NCBI RefSeq assembly: GCF_023159225.1
Contig: NC_063161.1
Location: forward strand, 68,972,767-69,036,766
From: Perognathus longimembris pacificus
Taxonomy: Eukaryota; Chordata; Mammalia; Rodentia; Heteromyidae
Length of the DNA: 64,000 bases
Direction: 5' to 3'
The notes beneath the pieces are model-generated. The model worked only from the letters and a program-made list of their open reading frames with translations. It ran no database searches and had not been told where the DNA came from. The translations under genes were made by a program, and so were the position numbers. How positions within the stretch are numbered: the first letter of the stretch is position 1; the number at the start of each line of letters is the position of its first letter. Shown here in pieces: positions 1-9,960 of this stretch.

Positions 1-639
1 CACCCCAAAAAACAAAACCAAAAAAATCAAACCCCAAAACCAGTGAGTGTGCTATGCTGAGATGGACACAGGTTGTGAAGGAAGTGACAAGAACAGGGAA
101 CAGGACGGCAGGAGCCGCGGACAGGGCCCAAGTTCCTGGACACTGAGAGATACCCACCACAGGAAGCACAGCAAGACATGGGGACAGGGCAGGTCTGAGG
201 GAGGAAATGCCTCCTATAACCACTGACCTTCTACCCTCAAACCTTACTGAGCCCACGCCCATCCGACATTCAGCAGAACTGGGTCAGCAGCCTTTGAAAA
301 CTGCTGTCTGTGCTCAGGGGCCTGGATCAGGATCACAACACCCCCTACCCCACACCCTCTGCAGGCACAGCATCCCCTCCCCTCTTCCCCCCCCTTCCAT
401 CCCCCCCCCCCCTTGCCAGGCCTCAAAGTCCCTTTGGATCCTTCACAGTGATTGCATCAGAGCTGGCCAGAGCACAAGTGTTTGAGTCTACGAAGTATGC
501 AGCCTACATGCTCCCGATGTCCCCACACAACTGAGCTTTTCCTGGCCCTCTTCCACCTCTCCGTTTCTCCCCCCTGCTCCATCCCCGCCCCCATTCTTTC
601 TATCAGCAGCACTGAGGTTTTTGAATTCCAGGCCTCAAG

Positions 640-1000
640 CTTACTCTTCAGGTGTTGTACTGCTTGAAGGATTGATTCCTGCCTCATTCCCAGAATCAAC
701 CAAGACAACAAGCTTGATCATATGCCTGTCCAAGGCAATTCCAATCCAGGCCTGGCCAAGGACATCACTCTTAGTCCCCAGGGGATAATAGCCCCTTACC
801 CCATGTGGAGCATTCCATTGTGGGTCAAAGACCATAACCCATTTTCTGTTTTCTATTTCCTTGTTAAGCCCTATGTGAGCCCACCCCAAAACCCAGTCAG
901 CAGCATAACCTCCTAACCTGCAGGAAGGTCTGGGCCTCTTCCTCAATAAACAGCCCTCACCTGTTGAGGATTGAGTCTGGCCTATTCCTTTTCTGTTCTC
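640..1000 (+). repeat. possible old LTR remnant
   Basis: This non-SINE block ends in an AATAAA at 945-950 followed by a short C/T-rich tail, an arrangement seen in LTR R/U5 regions. No matching second LTR or internal retroviral gene was recognised. It could equally be unique sequence. Confidence 0.2.
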
Positions 1001-1569
1001 CTCCATTTTCCCAACACTGCTGAGCTATGCCTCCAGCCCTCTTTATTTCTTTTTGCCTTGGTTGTTTTTGAGACCAGGTTGCCATTTTTTCCCTGGATGG
1101 GTTTGAACCACCCTCCCATTCACACTTCCCACTATAGCTGGCATGTCAAGAAGGTGCCAACACAGCCAGCTACTGGTTGAGATGGGATTTCACTAACTTT
1201 TTGGCAGACCTAGACTGGCCTCAAAGTAGAGTCCTCCCACTCTCAGCCTCCCAAGGAGCTGGAATGAAGGTGTCCAGCTTCCTATCTCTTAGGAAATCAA
1301 GTGTCTTCCTGACTGGCCTGAGGTTTAGGTTCTTCATCTTCTCAGTGAGCATAGTAAGGATTCAAGAACCATTTAATGATGATTGTCTCCACCTAGCTTC
1401 AGCATCTGCTGATTCCCTGAGGTGCTAAAATCCTGCCCACAAAGTCAAAAATCAAAAACTAATTAAAAAGTGAGGTGGCCTTGATGGACAGCTAGGTTAC
1501 ACATCAAATAAAGTGTCAACAGTACATCAACAAATGGAGGGTTTGTGGATGTTTGTATATTAATTCTTT

Positions 1570-1771
1570 TTTTGTTTTTTGGCCAGTCCTGGGCCTTGGA
1601 CTTAGGGCTTGAGCACTGTCCCTAGCTTCTTTTTGCTCAAGGCTTGCACTCTGCCACTTGAGCCACAGCACCACTTCTGGCCATCTTCTATATACGTGGT
1701 GCTGGGGAATTGAACCCAGGGCTTCATGTATACGAGGCAAGCACTCTTGCCACTAGGCCATATTCCCAGCC
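1570..1771 (-). mobile_element. IDL-type dimeric SINE with target-site duplication
   Basis: A full-length copy in reverse orientation: T-rich tail, two ID-like units, and a Pol III B-box-like segment near the right end. It is flanked by a perfect 16-bp duplication, TGTATATTAATTCTTT, at 1554-1569 and 1772-1787, so the insertion is recent. Confidence 0.88.
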
Positions 1772-1822
1772 TGTATATTAATTCTTTCAATTTGGCAAAA
1801 CAGGTAAATATCAAACTATGAC

Positions 1823-1858
1823 TTGTGTGTATGTGTGTGTGAGTGTGTGTGTGTGTGT
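1823..1858. repeat. (TG)n microsatellite
   Basis: An imperfect TG dinucleotide tract at the 3' end of a reverse-oriented composite SINE. Confidence 0.85.
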
Positions 1859-2130
1859 TGCCAGTACTGGTGCTGGAACTCAGAACCTGGGAGCTATCCT
1901 CGAGCTTTTCATTCAAAGCCAGAGGTCTATTACTTGAGCCACAGCTCCACTTCTGGCATGCATATGTATGTATGTATGTATGTATTATGTATGTATGTAT
2001 GTATGTATGTATATTGGTGGTTAAGTAGATATAAGAGTCTCACATCCTTCATGGACTAGTTTTGATCCTTAAATCTCAGCCTTCTGACTAGCTAGGATTA
2101 CAGATGTGAGCCTGTAAACCAGTACCCAGG
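1859..2130 (-). mobile_element. B1-ID composite SINE with internal (TATG)n
   Basis: The ID-like part (1859-1962) and the B1-like part (2015-2130) are separated by a tetranucleotide expansion at about 1965-2015, which grew inside the element. Confidence 0.7.
1965..2015. repeat. (TATG)n microsatellite
   Basis: About twelve TATG units with one interruption, lying inside a SINE. Confidence 0.85.
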
Positions 2131-2276
2131 TTCTATGATTTTGTTATTGTTTTGGGAAATACTAATTAGTCTTTAAAGGTAACTCACATGATAAGGGATG
2201 TAGACAAGTAATATGTACAAGGCTCTGTTCCCATTCCCAACAACACACACATACACACAGCAATGTAACACCACTT

Positions 2277-2400
2277 GCTGGGCATAGTGACACACATCTG
2301 CAATTCCAGCACTCAGGCGGCTGAGGCAGGGGTATTGTGTAGCCTGGGCTACATAATAAGATGCTGGCTGCCTCACAAAAAACAACAACAACAACAACAA
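2277..2400 (+). mobile_element. B1-like SINE
   Basis: A 7SL-derived monomer with the typical 'gcactcaggcggctgaggca' segment, ending in a (CAA)n tail. Confidence 0.75.
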
Positions 2401-3379
2401 GGAAAGGTGCAAAAACCCACCTAATAACTCCTAATTCAATGTATAAGGACCAGGTTCAGTCTGCAGGTTGAGCTTCAAGAACAGAGATGCTACTTGTGTT
2501 TGAAACACTTTCCTTCAGCTCCATGACTAAGCAGTCATTTTCTTCCTGACATAATTGAACCTCTGGGCCTGGGCAGTAAATGGAAGAATACTCTGTGGCA
2601 GAAGATGGGGGGGGGGAGTATATTTATGAACATCTTCGCACTTAAAGGTGACATGGGGAAAATATCCTTGGCCAGCTACACCTCCTTTTTTGTCTGGGCC
2701 AGGATGCATCCCCACAACTGATCACAAACCACTTCCTGGCTGTGTCCTCACCACAAAACCTGTTCTGGGTCACAGGAGTTTTTCAAAGTCTCTCATGACT
2801 CCAGGAGCCCTGAGATTTATTTGTTTGTAATTTTGTAAAAGTGAAAGATTGGAAGGAAATCTTTAAAAGCAACCTCTATCTTAACTGCGAACTTCTACAA
2901 AACAAAATGGCCTTGAATTTTCAGTCATTCCTCTAAAAAACAAAAAACACTTGCCACCCCCAAAGCCATCTGCTCTTTTTGGATCAGTTTATCCACTGAT
3001 TCCTTCCTTCAGAGACCAAAATGTGCCCAGGGCAGAGGGGTAAACGTGACACAGTACAAGGAAACAAGCACCCCGTTCTGAACACACCTCAGATACCCAT
3101 GGCAGTCCATCCTTTCCCCCAAAATAAATAGGGTCCGCCCAGCCCCACCTGGGAAGGAGCTGTCTGGCTCTTGTTCCGGCCTCTGCACTTGGACGACAGG
3201 TGGGCACCCCTGTAACGCTAGGGGAGCCCTGTGCCGGGGTGCAGGGCCTTGGCCATCTGCCTTGGATAATCCCAGGCCGAGCGGATTTGGCCTCCTTCCA
3301 AGATGAAAGATTTGCACCCCTCCCCCAGCTCCAGCCGTCACCCCAGTTGAGAGCGTGAACCCCACCCAGAGCTGTTAAG

Positions 3380-4015
3380 TGGGTGATCCGAGCAGGGAAG
3401 ATGCAGACCCGGGTCCCCGCCCCAAGTCATGTAGGGCACGGCCCGGGTCCGGTCCTTCCCTCCATCCCTCCAGTGTCCGCGCGAGCGGACACAGGATGTG
3501 GGGCACCGCCACCCTCACCTCCCCGGAGAGCTCGGGGCCCGTCCCCGCGGCAAGGCCGCCGCGCAGCACTCACGGGGACCGACGCCTGGCGGGTCGGGGT
3601 CGCAGCCGAACTCCCGCGGGGGGCTGGCTGCTGGCAATTCCCCGACCGCAAACTAGGGGGACTGCCGGAAGTTGTTCTCAGATCCACGCTCATTGGCCAA
3701 TGCCACCATGACATCACGGAAATGGGCGCGCGCGATTGGCTGCGACGCGCCGCCTTCCACGTGTTTGTGTGCCCGCCTACTTCCGGGGTCGTTCAGGGTC
3801 CGGGAGACTCGGGTCCCGTGCGTTTCGTGGGGGCTCCGGAGCGGAGTGGGCGGTGAGGACGTGGGGCAGGCCGGCGAGGAGAGGGGCGAGCCGGGATGGT
3901 GGCGTGGGAGCGCCGGCCCCCAACAAAAAATGGCGAAGGCAAGAGCGAGGGTCAACCGCACACGTGTACCCCTCGGCTTCACTGAGGGAAAAAGAAACCC
4001 TTGAGTGCGCAGACT
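3380..4015. promoter_or_regulatory. TECPR1: CpG-island promoter, probably TECPR1 (leftward)
   Basis: A CpG-dense segment with no TATA box. It contains CCGGAAGT (3665-3672) and its inverse ACTTCCGG (3779-3786), both ETS-type. It also has a palindromic CCAAT pair CATTGGCCAATG (3691-3702), a second ATTGG (3735-3739), a CRE-like TGACATCA (3709-3716) and an E-box CACGTG (3758-3763). In mammals TECPR1 lies head-to-head with BRI3 about 20-30 kb away; BRI3 starts 20.7 kb to the right here. Minus-strand donor-like sites occur near 3521, 3570 and 4014, but none can be proved. The gene name rests on synteny only. Confidence 0.5.
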
Positions 4016-4037
4016 CACCGCTTGGTGGCCCTGGAAA

Positions 4038-4260
4038 CACGTGACTTTGTAACTGGTAGGGCGAGGTGTCAATCACAGGTCGCCGTCCACGGGACTGTAA
4101 ATAGAGGGGCGAGGTGGCAACCACAGGTCGCCCTTCACGTGACTTTAGGGCGACGTGTCAGTCACGGGTCACTGTAAGCGTAACTTTATAGCTTTGGGGT
4201 AACGTGTCAATCACAGGTCATCTGTTGCTTAACTTTGTGTTGCCAAGTGACAACCTGGCG
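4038..4260 (+). repeat. degenerate 41-50 bp minisatellite with E-boxes
   Basis: Four to five diverged tandem units start near 4038, 4088, 4136, 4179 and 4228. Each opens with a version of CACGTGACTTT (intact at 4038 and 4136, CACGGGAC at 4088). The first four contain a version of GTGTCAATCACAGGTC (4066-4081, 4114-4129, 4155-4170, 4204-4219). It lies directly upstream of the presumed leftward promoter. Confidence 0.8.
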
Positions 4261-4303
4261 TCATTTAATAGAGGCAACACGGTCATTTAATAGAGGTAAT
4301 ATG
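4260..4303 (+). repeat. 22-bp tandem duplication
   Basis: The motif GTCATTTAATAGAGG is repeated at 4260-4274 and 4282-4296, immediately after the E-box minisatellite. Confidence 0.85.
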
Positions 4304-4817
4304 GAAGCGATCCCTGGGTGCCTGGCTTGGCTGTCTCTGCTTGTTCTGTTTGTTTTCGCGATACTGGGGTTTAATCTCAGGACCTCCTGCTTGCTAGTCA
4401 GGTGCTCCACCTCTAGAGCCATGCTTCCTACCACTCCAGTCACGCCCCCACCTTCTAACCACGCCTTTTACCACTCTGGCTCCGCCCACCGTTGCCTGAA
4501 CTACGCCCTCGCACTTGAATCACGCCTCCAGCCCTTTTAATTTTTCAGGTAGGTTCTCTTGCCTTTTGTCCGGGGGGCTGACCTCTGATCATGCTCCTCC
4601 TGCCTGTGGCCTCCGTCCTAGCTAGGATCCCAGGCTTGCACAATCATGCCTGATGGTTCTTGCCAGGTCCTTAGGACTTTCCCCTGATGTCCTGGCTGGG
4701 AAGGCAAAGCAGACACGCTGCTAACCACGGGCGGCTACATGTGCCTGAGGAATTGCACTTGCCTGGACATAATAGGTGGGAACCATCCCAAAGAGGAGGG
4801 TTCAGAGAGACAAGAAT

Positions 4818-4889
4818 GGTGGTTCCCAGAGATTAGGATATTCAGCAGAAGTGGGTGGTTCCCAGAGATTAGGGTATTCAGCAGAAGTG
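4818..4889 (+). repeat. 36-bp tandem duplication
   Basis: Two adjacent copies (4818-4853 and 4854-4889), each starting GGTGGTTCCCAGAGATTAGG and nearly identical. Confidence 0.9.
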
Positions 4890-4956
4890 GCTAGTGCAGA
4901 AACTTCAGTATGGCATCAGAGAGACCTGGATTCTGCCATCTGAGATACTTTTAGCA

Positions 4957-5162
4957 TATTTTTTTTTCTTTTGCCAGTGCTGGGACTTGTTCCTCAGGGC
5001 CTGAGCACTATCCCTGGCTTCTTTTTGCTCAAGGCTAGCATTCTACCACTTGAGCCACAGTGCGCCTTCTGGCTTTTTCTATATATGTGGTGCTGAGGAA
5101 TTGAACCCAGGGCTTCATGTATAGGAGGCAAGTATTCTACCACTAGGCCATATTCTCAGCCA
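4957..5162 (-). mobile_element. IDL-type dimeric SINE
   Basis: A reverse-oriented dimer with a T-rich start. It is flanked by ACTTTTAGCA at 4947-4956 and 5164-5173, a probable target-site duplication. Confidence 0.85.
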
Positions 5163-5204
5163 GACTTTTAGCAATTACTTTAGCCTCCATTTCCAGCATT
5201 GAGA

Positions 5205-5575
5205 TGTGTGTGGTGGTCTTTGCTTGTAATCTCAGCACTCAAGAGGCCAAAGAGGATGGTGAGTTCTGAGGTCCAGAGTGTAGCTAGATTGTAGAGCACT
5301 TACTTAGCATATGCAGGGTCCTGGGTTCAGTCCATACCAGAAAAACAAAACACACACACAAAAACAAACAAAAACCGAGTGCATAGCTGTTCAAAAAACT
5401 GAGATCTGGAGAATTGAGGCTCAAGGCCGTTCTGGGCAGAAAAGTCTCTGAGATCTCATTAAAAATAACCAGCAAAAGCCAGGCTGGGGGCATGGCTCAG
5501 GTGGTAGAGCACCTGCTGATCCAGCAAACCCAGCAAGCACAGGCCCTGAGTTCAACCCCCAGTCCTACTCCAAAA
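5205..5575 (+). mobile_element. B1/ID fragments and B1-ID composite
   Basis: A diverged B1-like/ID-like unit (5205-5350) is followed by a 5'-truncated composite (5395-5575) ending in the usual 'ccctgagttcaa' segment. Confidence 0.6.
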
Positions 5576-5619
5576 AGATGTATGTGGTGTGTTGTGGTAT
5601 ATATGTGTGCATGTGCATG

Positions 5620-5848
5620 TGTGTCCATATTGAGGCTTGAACTCAGCCTGGGTGCTGTTCTTTAGATTTTTCACTCAAAGCTAGCACTGTGCCAATTGAG
5701 CAACAGCTCCATTTCTGGCTTTTGGGTGTTTTAATTAGAGATAAGTGTCTCATGGACTTTCCTGCCTGGGCTGACTTTGAACCACAACCCTTAGATCGCA
5801 GCCTCCTGAGTAGGATTATAGGTGTGAGCCACCAGAGCCTGGCTTGCA
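5620..5848 (-). mobile_element. B1-ID composite SINE
   Basis: Reverse-oriented: the ID-like part comes first on the plus strand, then the B1-like part ending at 'gattataggtgtgagccacc'. A TG-rich tract precedes it. Confidence 0.75.
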
Positions 5849-6705
5849 GAAAGATACTGAGTAGGAGCTCTCCACCACCCCTTGAAGTGTACATGTGCTG
5901 TAATGGACTCCAGTAGCAGTGTTCCAGTTTGCTATAGCAGAGCTTTTGGAACCCATCTCCCTCCACCTCCTGGTGCCTTCCTCCCCATCCCACAGGGAAA
6001 ATCCTTATCCAGTTTCTACTGTCTTATTTTCTCCTCTTTCATTTCTCCAGCCTTACCTTGCCACTTCTTTCCCAGCCCTGACCCTGGGTTCAAATCCCAG
6101 CCCCATCACTTCCATTGTGAACCACCCAGATGCTGAGCCTCTGCCCTCCTCTGTAAAAGAAGCCATCATCTGCCTCTGTGGGGTGCTGGGAGGGAAGAGG
6201 ATGTGGTAGCAGGCATGTTACTTGTATTAAAGATTTAGGGGTCCCTTGCTGCTTCGCAAGACTTGAGACATGACCTTGGATTCCCGGCTCCCTCCCCACC
6301 TGCAGTATTGGCAGGGGGCTGTCTTCTGGATGATGGACAGGGGATGTGGAGGACAGAGAGAGTTGGCTCGGTTGAGTGGAAGGTGGGCTGACCACCTCCT
6401 GTCCTGCCTCCACTGTCCTTCCTCAGTCTCCTCATTCCTGCCAGCTCCCATGAGCCTCTGGGCTCCAGCCTTGGCGGAACTCACTCCAGCTGGCTCTGTA
6501 CCTTTCTGTCAGATCTGCTTCCCCCACTGTCCCAAATGACCACCTACCTTTCTTCTTCCCTCCCTGCTCATCCAGCCTTGAAGATGCAAGACCCCATGAG
6601 GATCTTGAGGGAGTAAAGTCTGGTTTTGTTTGTTTATTGTTGGAGACCATGTCTCATTCTAGAGCCCAAGCTGCCTTAAAACTCATACTCCTCTTGCCAG
6701 CTCTT

Positions 6706-6838
6706 TTTTATTTAAATTTATTTATTAATTAAACAAAAATTTTTGATAAGGTGTTGTGCAAAAAGGGTACAGTTACATAGTAGGGCAGTGTGTACATTTC
6801 TTGTGATATCTTATACCCTGTTTTTCTTTTCCTTTCCT
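6706..6838 (-). mobile_element. 5'-truncated L1 3' end
   Basis: Nearly identical to the 3'-terminal part of the longer L1 at 20.83-20.97 kb, including 'aagggtacagttacatagta'. Only about 130 bp of 3' UTR is present. Confidence 0.75.
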
Positions 6839-7690
6839 AGGTCATTGCCACAGCTCTTGAGGGCTGGGATTACAGACATGCCCCACCATGACCAGGCAGG
6901 CTTATTCTCATGCCCTCCTATGTTGTACATTGTCCACCCTAATCTATCACACATCATTTTATAGTGGTTTGTTTTCTGGTCTATCTCCCCGGCCCCCTGT
7001 GACATCTTTGAGGGACATTTTTTTAACTAAGAGTAGATTTTCCAGGGTTTAATGATTGCCTAAGGCACACTGGGTTTATATTAAAGGAATGAATTCCTGC
7101 CACCCCCCCCCAGGCTGTCAATCTCAGCAAAGAGGGTGGAGATGGGAAGAGCTGGACAGTCCACATCGCCCCCTCAGTCCACTTTACTCCCGCCTCCCCC
7201 CCCCCCCCAGCAGTGTGTGTGAGCACCTTGGCTTGGTCCTGACCCTACTTCTGGTGGCCTCTCTGATCTGGCCCCACAGTGGGCCAGTCCACCTGCTAGC
7301 TGCAGCTTGTGCTGGGCATGGTGGGCTCAGCCCCAAACCCTTCTAACCCTTGGCCTGTCTGTTCAGCCTGGTGAACATATTTCTTTCTCTGCAGAGAGTT
7401 ACTTGCTGGGAGCAAATGTGTCATTGTGTCATTGAGAGTGGCTCACAGGTTGTATCTTCGCCTGGATTCGCTTGTGTTTCTTCCTGATACAGCCAGTGAA
7501 TCACAAGTCTGGCAGCCAGCCCGCTCCTCCCAAGTGGTTCCTAGCCAGCCCAGCCCTTGGCTTCCTCTCCATTCTCTCCCCACTTGGACCAGGAGTGCCC
7601 TGCTCCTTGGGTGGCTGTCACTGTGCCCAGCACTTTCTTTTATAGTCTGCTAATGAATAACATGGGAAAGCAGCTAAAACTATGTGGCTA

Positions 7691-7719
7691 CGCACACACA
7701 CACACACACACACACACAC
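7691..7719. repeat. (CA)n microsatellite
   Basis: An uninterrupted CA dinucleotide tract. Confidence 0.9.
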
Positions 7720-7764
7720 TCCATATGGGGAAAAGCTCACCCAAACTGGCTGCTGGAAAGTGTC

Positions 7765-7905
7765 ATTGGGCATGGTAGCACACTCCAGTAATCCTAGCAG
7801 GCTGAGGCAGGAAGATCAAAAGCTCCAGGCCAGGAAGGGATGGGTCAGCTGGGAGGTACATTGTGTGCATGTGTGGACATATCAAAATAAAACACCTCCA
7901 AGTAT
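7765..7905 (+). mobile_element. B1-like SINE
   Basis: A diverged 7SL-type monomer starting 'gggcatggtagcacactcca'. Confidence 0.65.
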
Positions 7906-7939
7906 ACCTAATTGCTGTTAATTAAATAAAAGCTCTACA

Positions 7940-8142
7940 TCAAGCCAGGCTTTGGTGGCTCACTCTCACCTCTCAGTTAACTCAGGAGGCTGAGACCATA
8001 GTTTGAAGCCAGCCTGGCAGGAAAATGCATGAGACTCCATCTCCAATTAGCCAGCAAAATGCCAAACTGGAGGTGTGGTTCTGTGGTATAGCACCAAGCA
8101 GGAATGAACAAACCAAGTAAGCCCTGGTGCTGGACAGGAATA
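7940..8142 (+). mobile_element. B1-ID composite SINE, tail interrupted
   Basis: The B1-like half and a diverged ID-like half run into an A/T-rich tail, where a reverse SINE dimer (8148-8353) has inserted. Confidence 0.65.
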
Positions 8143-8147
8143 AAAAA

Positions 8148-8353
8148 ATTTTTTTTTTTTGGCCAGTCCTGGGCCTTGGACTCAGGGCCTGAGCATTGTC
8201 CCTGGCTTCTTCCCGCTCAAGGCTAGCACTCTGCCACTTGAGCCACAGCGCCGCTTCTGGCCGTTTTCTGTATATGTGGTGCTGGGGAATCGAACCTAGG
8301 GCCTCGTGTATCCGAGGCAGGCACTCTTGCCACTAGGCTATATCCCCAGCCCC
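8148..8353 (-). mobile_element. nested IDL-type dimeric SINE
   Basis: A reverse-oriented, well-preserved dimer. The flanks share 'ggaataaaaaa' followed by a T-run (from about 8137 and from 8355), a target-site duplication inside the tail of the older composite. Confidence 0.85.
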
Positions 8354-8534
8354 GGAATAAAAAATTTTTAAAAAAATAAAAACATTTCATGTACATATCT
8401 GAAGGTGGAACAATGAAGAGGGAAAGTGGAGGGAGTCTGACAGAGGTGCTTTGCCTGCATGTATGGACATGTCACAAGGTGCAGTGGGGGAGAGGGAAAG
8501 AAGGGGAGGGCAGGCAAGGCCATGGGCGTCTTGT

Positions 8535-8759
8535 AGGACTTCAGTCATGGGGCTTGAACTTGGCCTGGGATTATCCCTTTGCTCAGGGCTAGCGTTCTAC
8601 TACTTTGAGCTACAGTACCACTTCTAGTTTCTGTAGTTAGTTGGATGGAGATAAGAATCTCACTGACTTTCCTGCCTGGAGTTGGCTTTGAACCTTTATC
8701 CTCAGATCTCAGCCTCCTGAGTAGGTAGGATTGCAGGCATGAGCCATCCACACCCAGCC
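8535..8759 (-). mobile_element. B1-ID composite SINE
   Basis: Reverse-oriented; the B1-like half at 8640-8759 ends in 'gattgcaggcatgagccatc'. Confidence 0.7.
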
Positions 8760-9044
8760 TGATTTATAGGACTTCAAGTTGTAGGCAGAAAGGCAGTCGT
8801 TAAGTAGGATAAACTGCTAAGGTCCCAGTAAAGTACAAAGACCAAAGACAGAAGGAGAAAAGCCCAGGATAATTGTCTTACCAAAGCCACTCTTCAGGAA
8901 GCAAATCAGACTTGCACACACACCCTGGACTGAAGTCCCCAGGGCTCATGGCCCTCAGTGTTTCATCCTCAAGACTGCTACTAGCTGGCTGCAGTTTGAG
9001 GTGCTTATAAATCACAGTCAGATGAGTGTGTTCTAAACCAAGTT

Positions 9045-9365
9045 ACAGGTAGGAGTGTGGTACATGCCTGTAATCCCAGCTTTAGGGAGAATCTGGGCCA
9101 TCTTGGGCTACATGGTGAGATTCGGTCTCAAAATACAACAGAGCTGGGTGCTGGTGGCTCATGCCTATAATCCTAGCTACTCAGGAGACAGATTTGAGGA
9201 TCATGGCTCAAAGCCATTCTGGGTAGGAAACTCCTTGAGACTCTTAGCTCTAATAAACTACTCAGCAACAACAAAACCTGGAAGTAGAGCTATGGCTGAA
9301 GTGGAGAGCTAGCCTTGAGCAAAAAATGCTTGACAGTAACCAGGCCCTGAGCTCAAACTCCAGGA
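9045..9365 (+). mobile_element. B1-like SINE and B1-ID composite in tandem
   Basis: A B1-like fragment (9045-9140) is followed directly by a composite (9143-9365) with the ID-like half at about 9275-9365. Confidence 0.7.
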
Positions 9366-9694
9366 TGGTTGCTTCATCTCTTAGCTGCTGCCGCCTACAC
9401 CCAGGTGATGAAGCTTCACCTGGTCCCTGCCGTGCCCAGCCAGCCCGGGCATGCAGGGCCCTGAAGGGCTGTGTCACCCAGCCAGCCCAAGGGAATTTCC
9501 ACAACGTCCCAGGGTAGTTCTCCACCTCTCTTTGAAAGCCAGCCATCTACCACAGCCATGATTAAAATTAGCAAAAAGTGCTACTTTTTTGCGGAGAAAA
9601 GCGTAAAGAATTTTTACTGATCCTAGCTCCTCAAAGGGCTAAAATCTGAGGACTGAGGTGTGAGGCTAGACCAAGCAAACAAACCTGAGAGTCA

Positions 9695-9890
9695 GATTGG
9701 GATTGTGGCTTAGCAGTAGAATGCTTGCCTAGCACGCATGAAGCCCTGGGTTTGATTCCTCAGTGCCACATAAACAGAAAAAGCCGGAAGTGGTACTGTG
9801 GCTCAAGAGGTAGAGAGCTAGCCTTGAGCAGAGAGGCTCAGGGACAGAACCTAGGCCCTGAGTTCAAGCCCACAGGACCAGGAGATGGGG
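9695..9890 (+). mobile_element. IDL-type dimeric SINE
   Basis: Forward-oriented, with B-box-like 'gggtttgattcctcagtgcc' in the first unit and 'ccctgagttcaagccc' closing the second. Confidence 0.8.
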
Positions 9891-9960
9891 AGGGGTGGAG
9901 TGAGAGTCTCTTTTCTCCAATTGACCAGCAAAAAAACCGCAAAAAACAACAAACAAAACA

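Larger units (their letters stand above)
1..3370. other. repeat-rich flank, no gene seen
   Basis: No exon could be recognised. The stretch begins with the A-rich tail of a plus-strand SINE (1-45). It holds a SINE dimer at 1570-1771, a B1-ID composite at 1859-2130 and a B1 at 2277-2400, with non-repetitive sequence between. If the leftward promoter at 3.4-3.9 kb belongs to TECPR1, this stretch is TECPR1 intron 1. No coding exon with TECPR1-like translation was found on the minus strand. Confidence 0.6.
4304..9959. other. intergenic stretch, SINE/L1 mosaic
   Basis: No gene recognised. Contents: ID-like and B1-like SINEs, an L1 3' end (6706-6838), a 36-bp duplication (4818-4889) and a CA repeat (7691-7719). 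Non-repetitive sequence at 5860-6690 and 6840-7680 shows no recognisable exon. Confidence 0.6.

Noticed and set aside
1..3370. TECPR1 coding exons on the minus strand
   Set aside because: No translation resembling the start of TECPR1 was seen; only its promoter is inferred.
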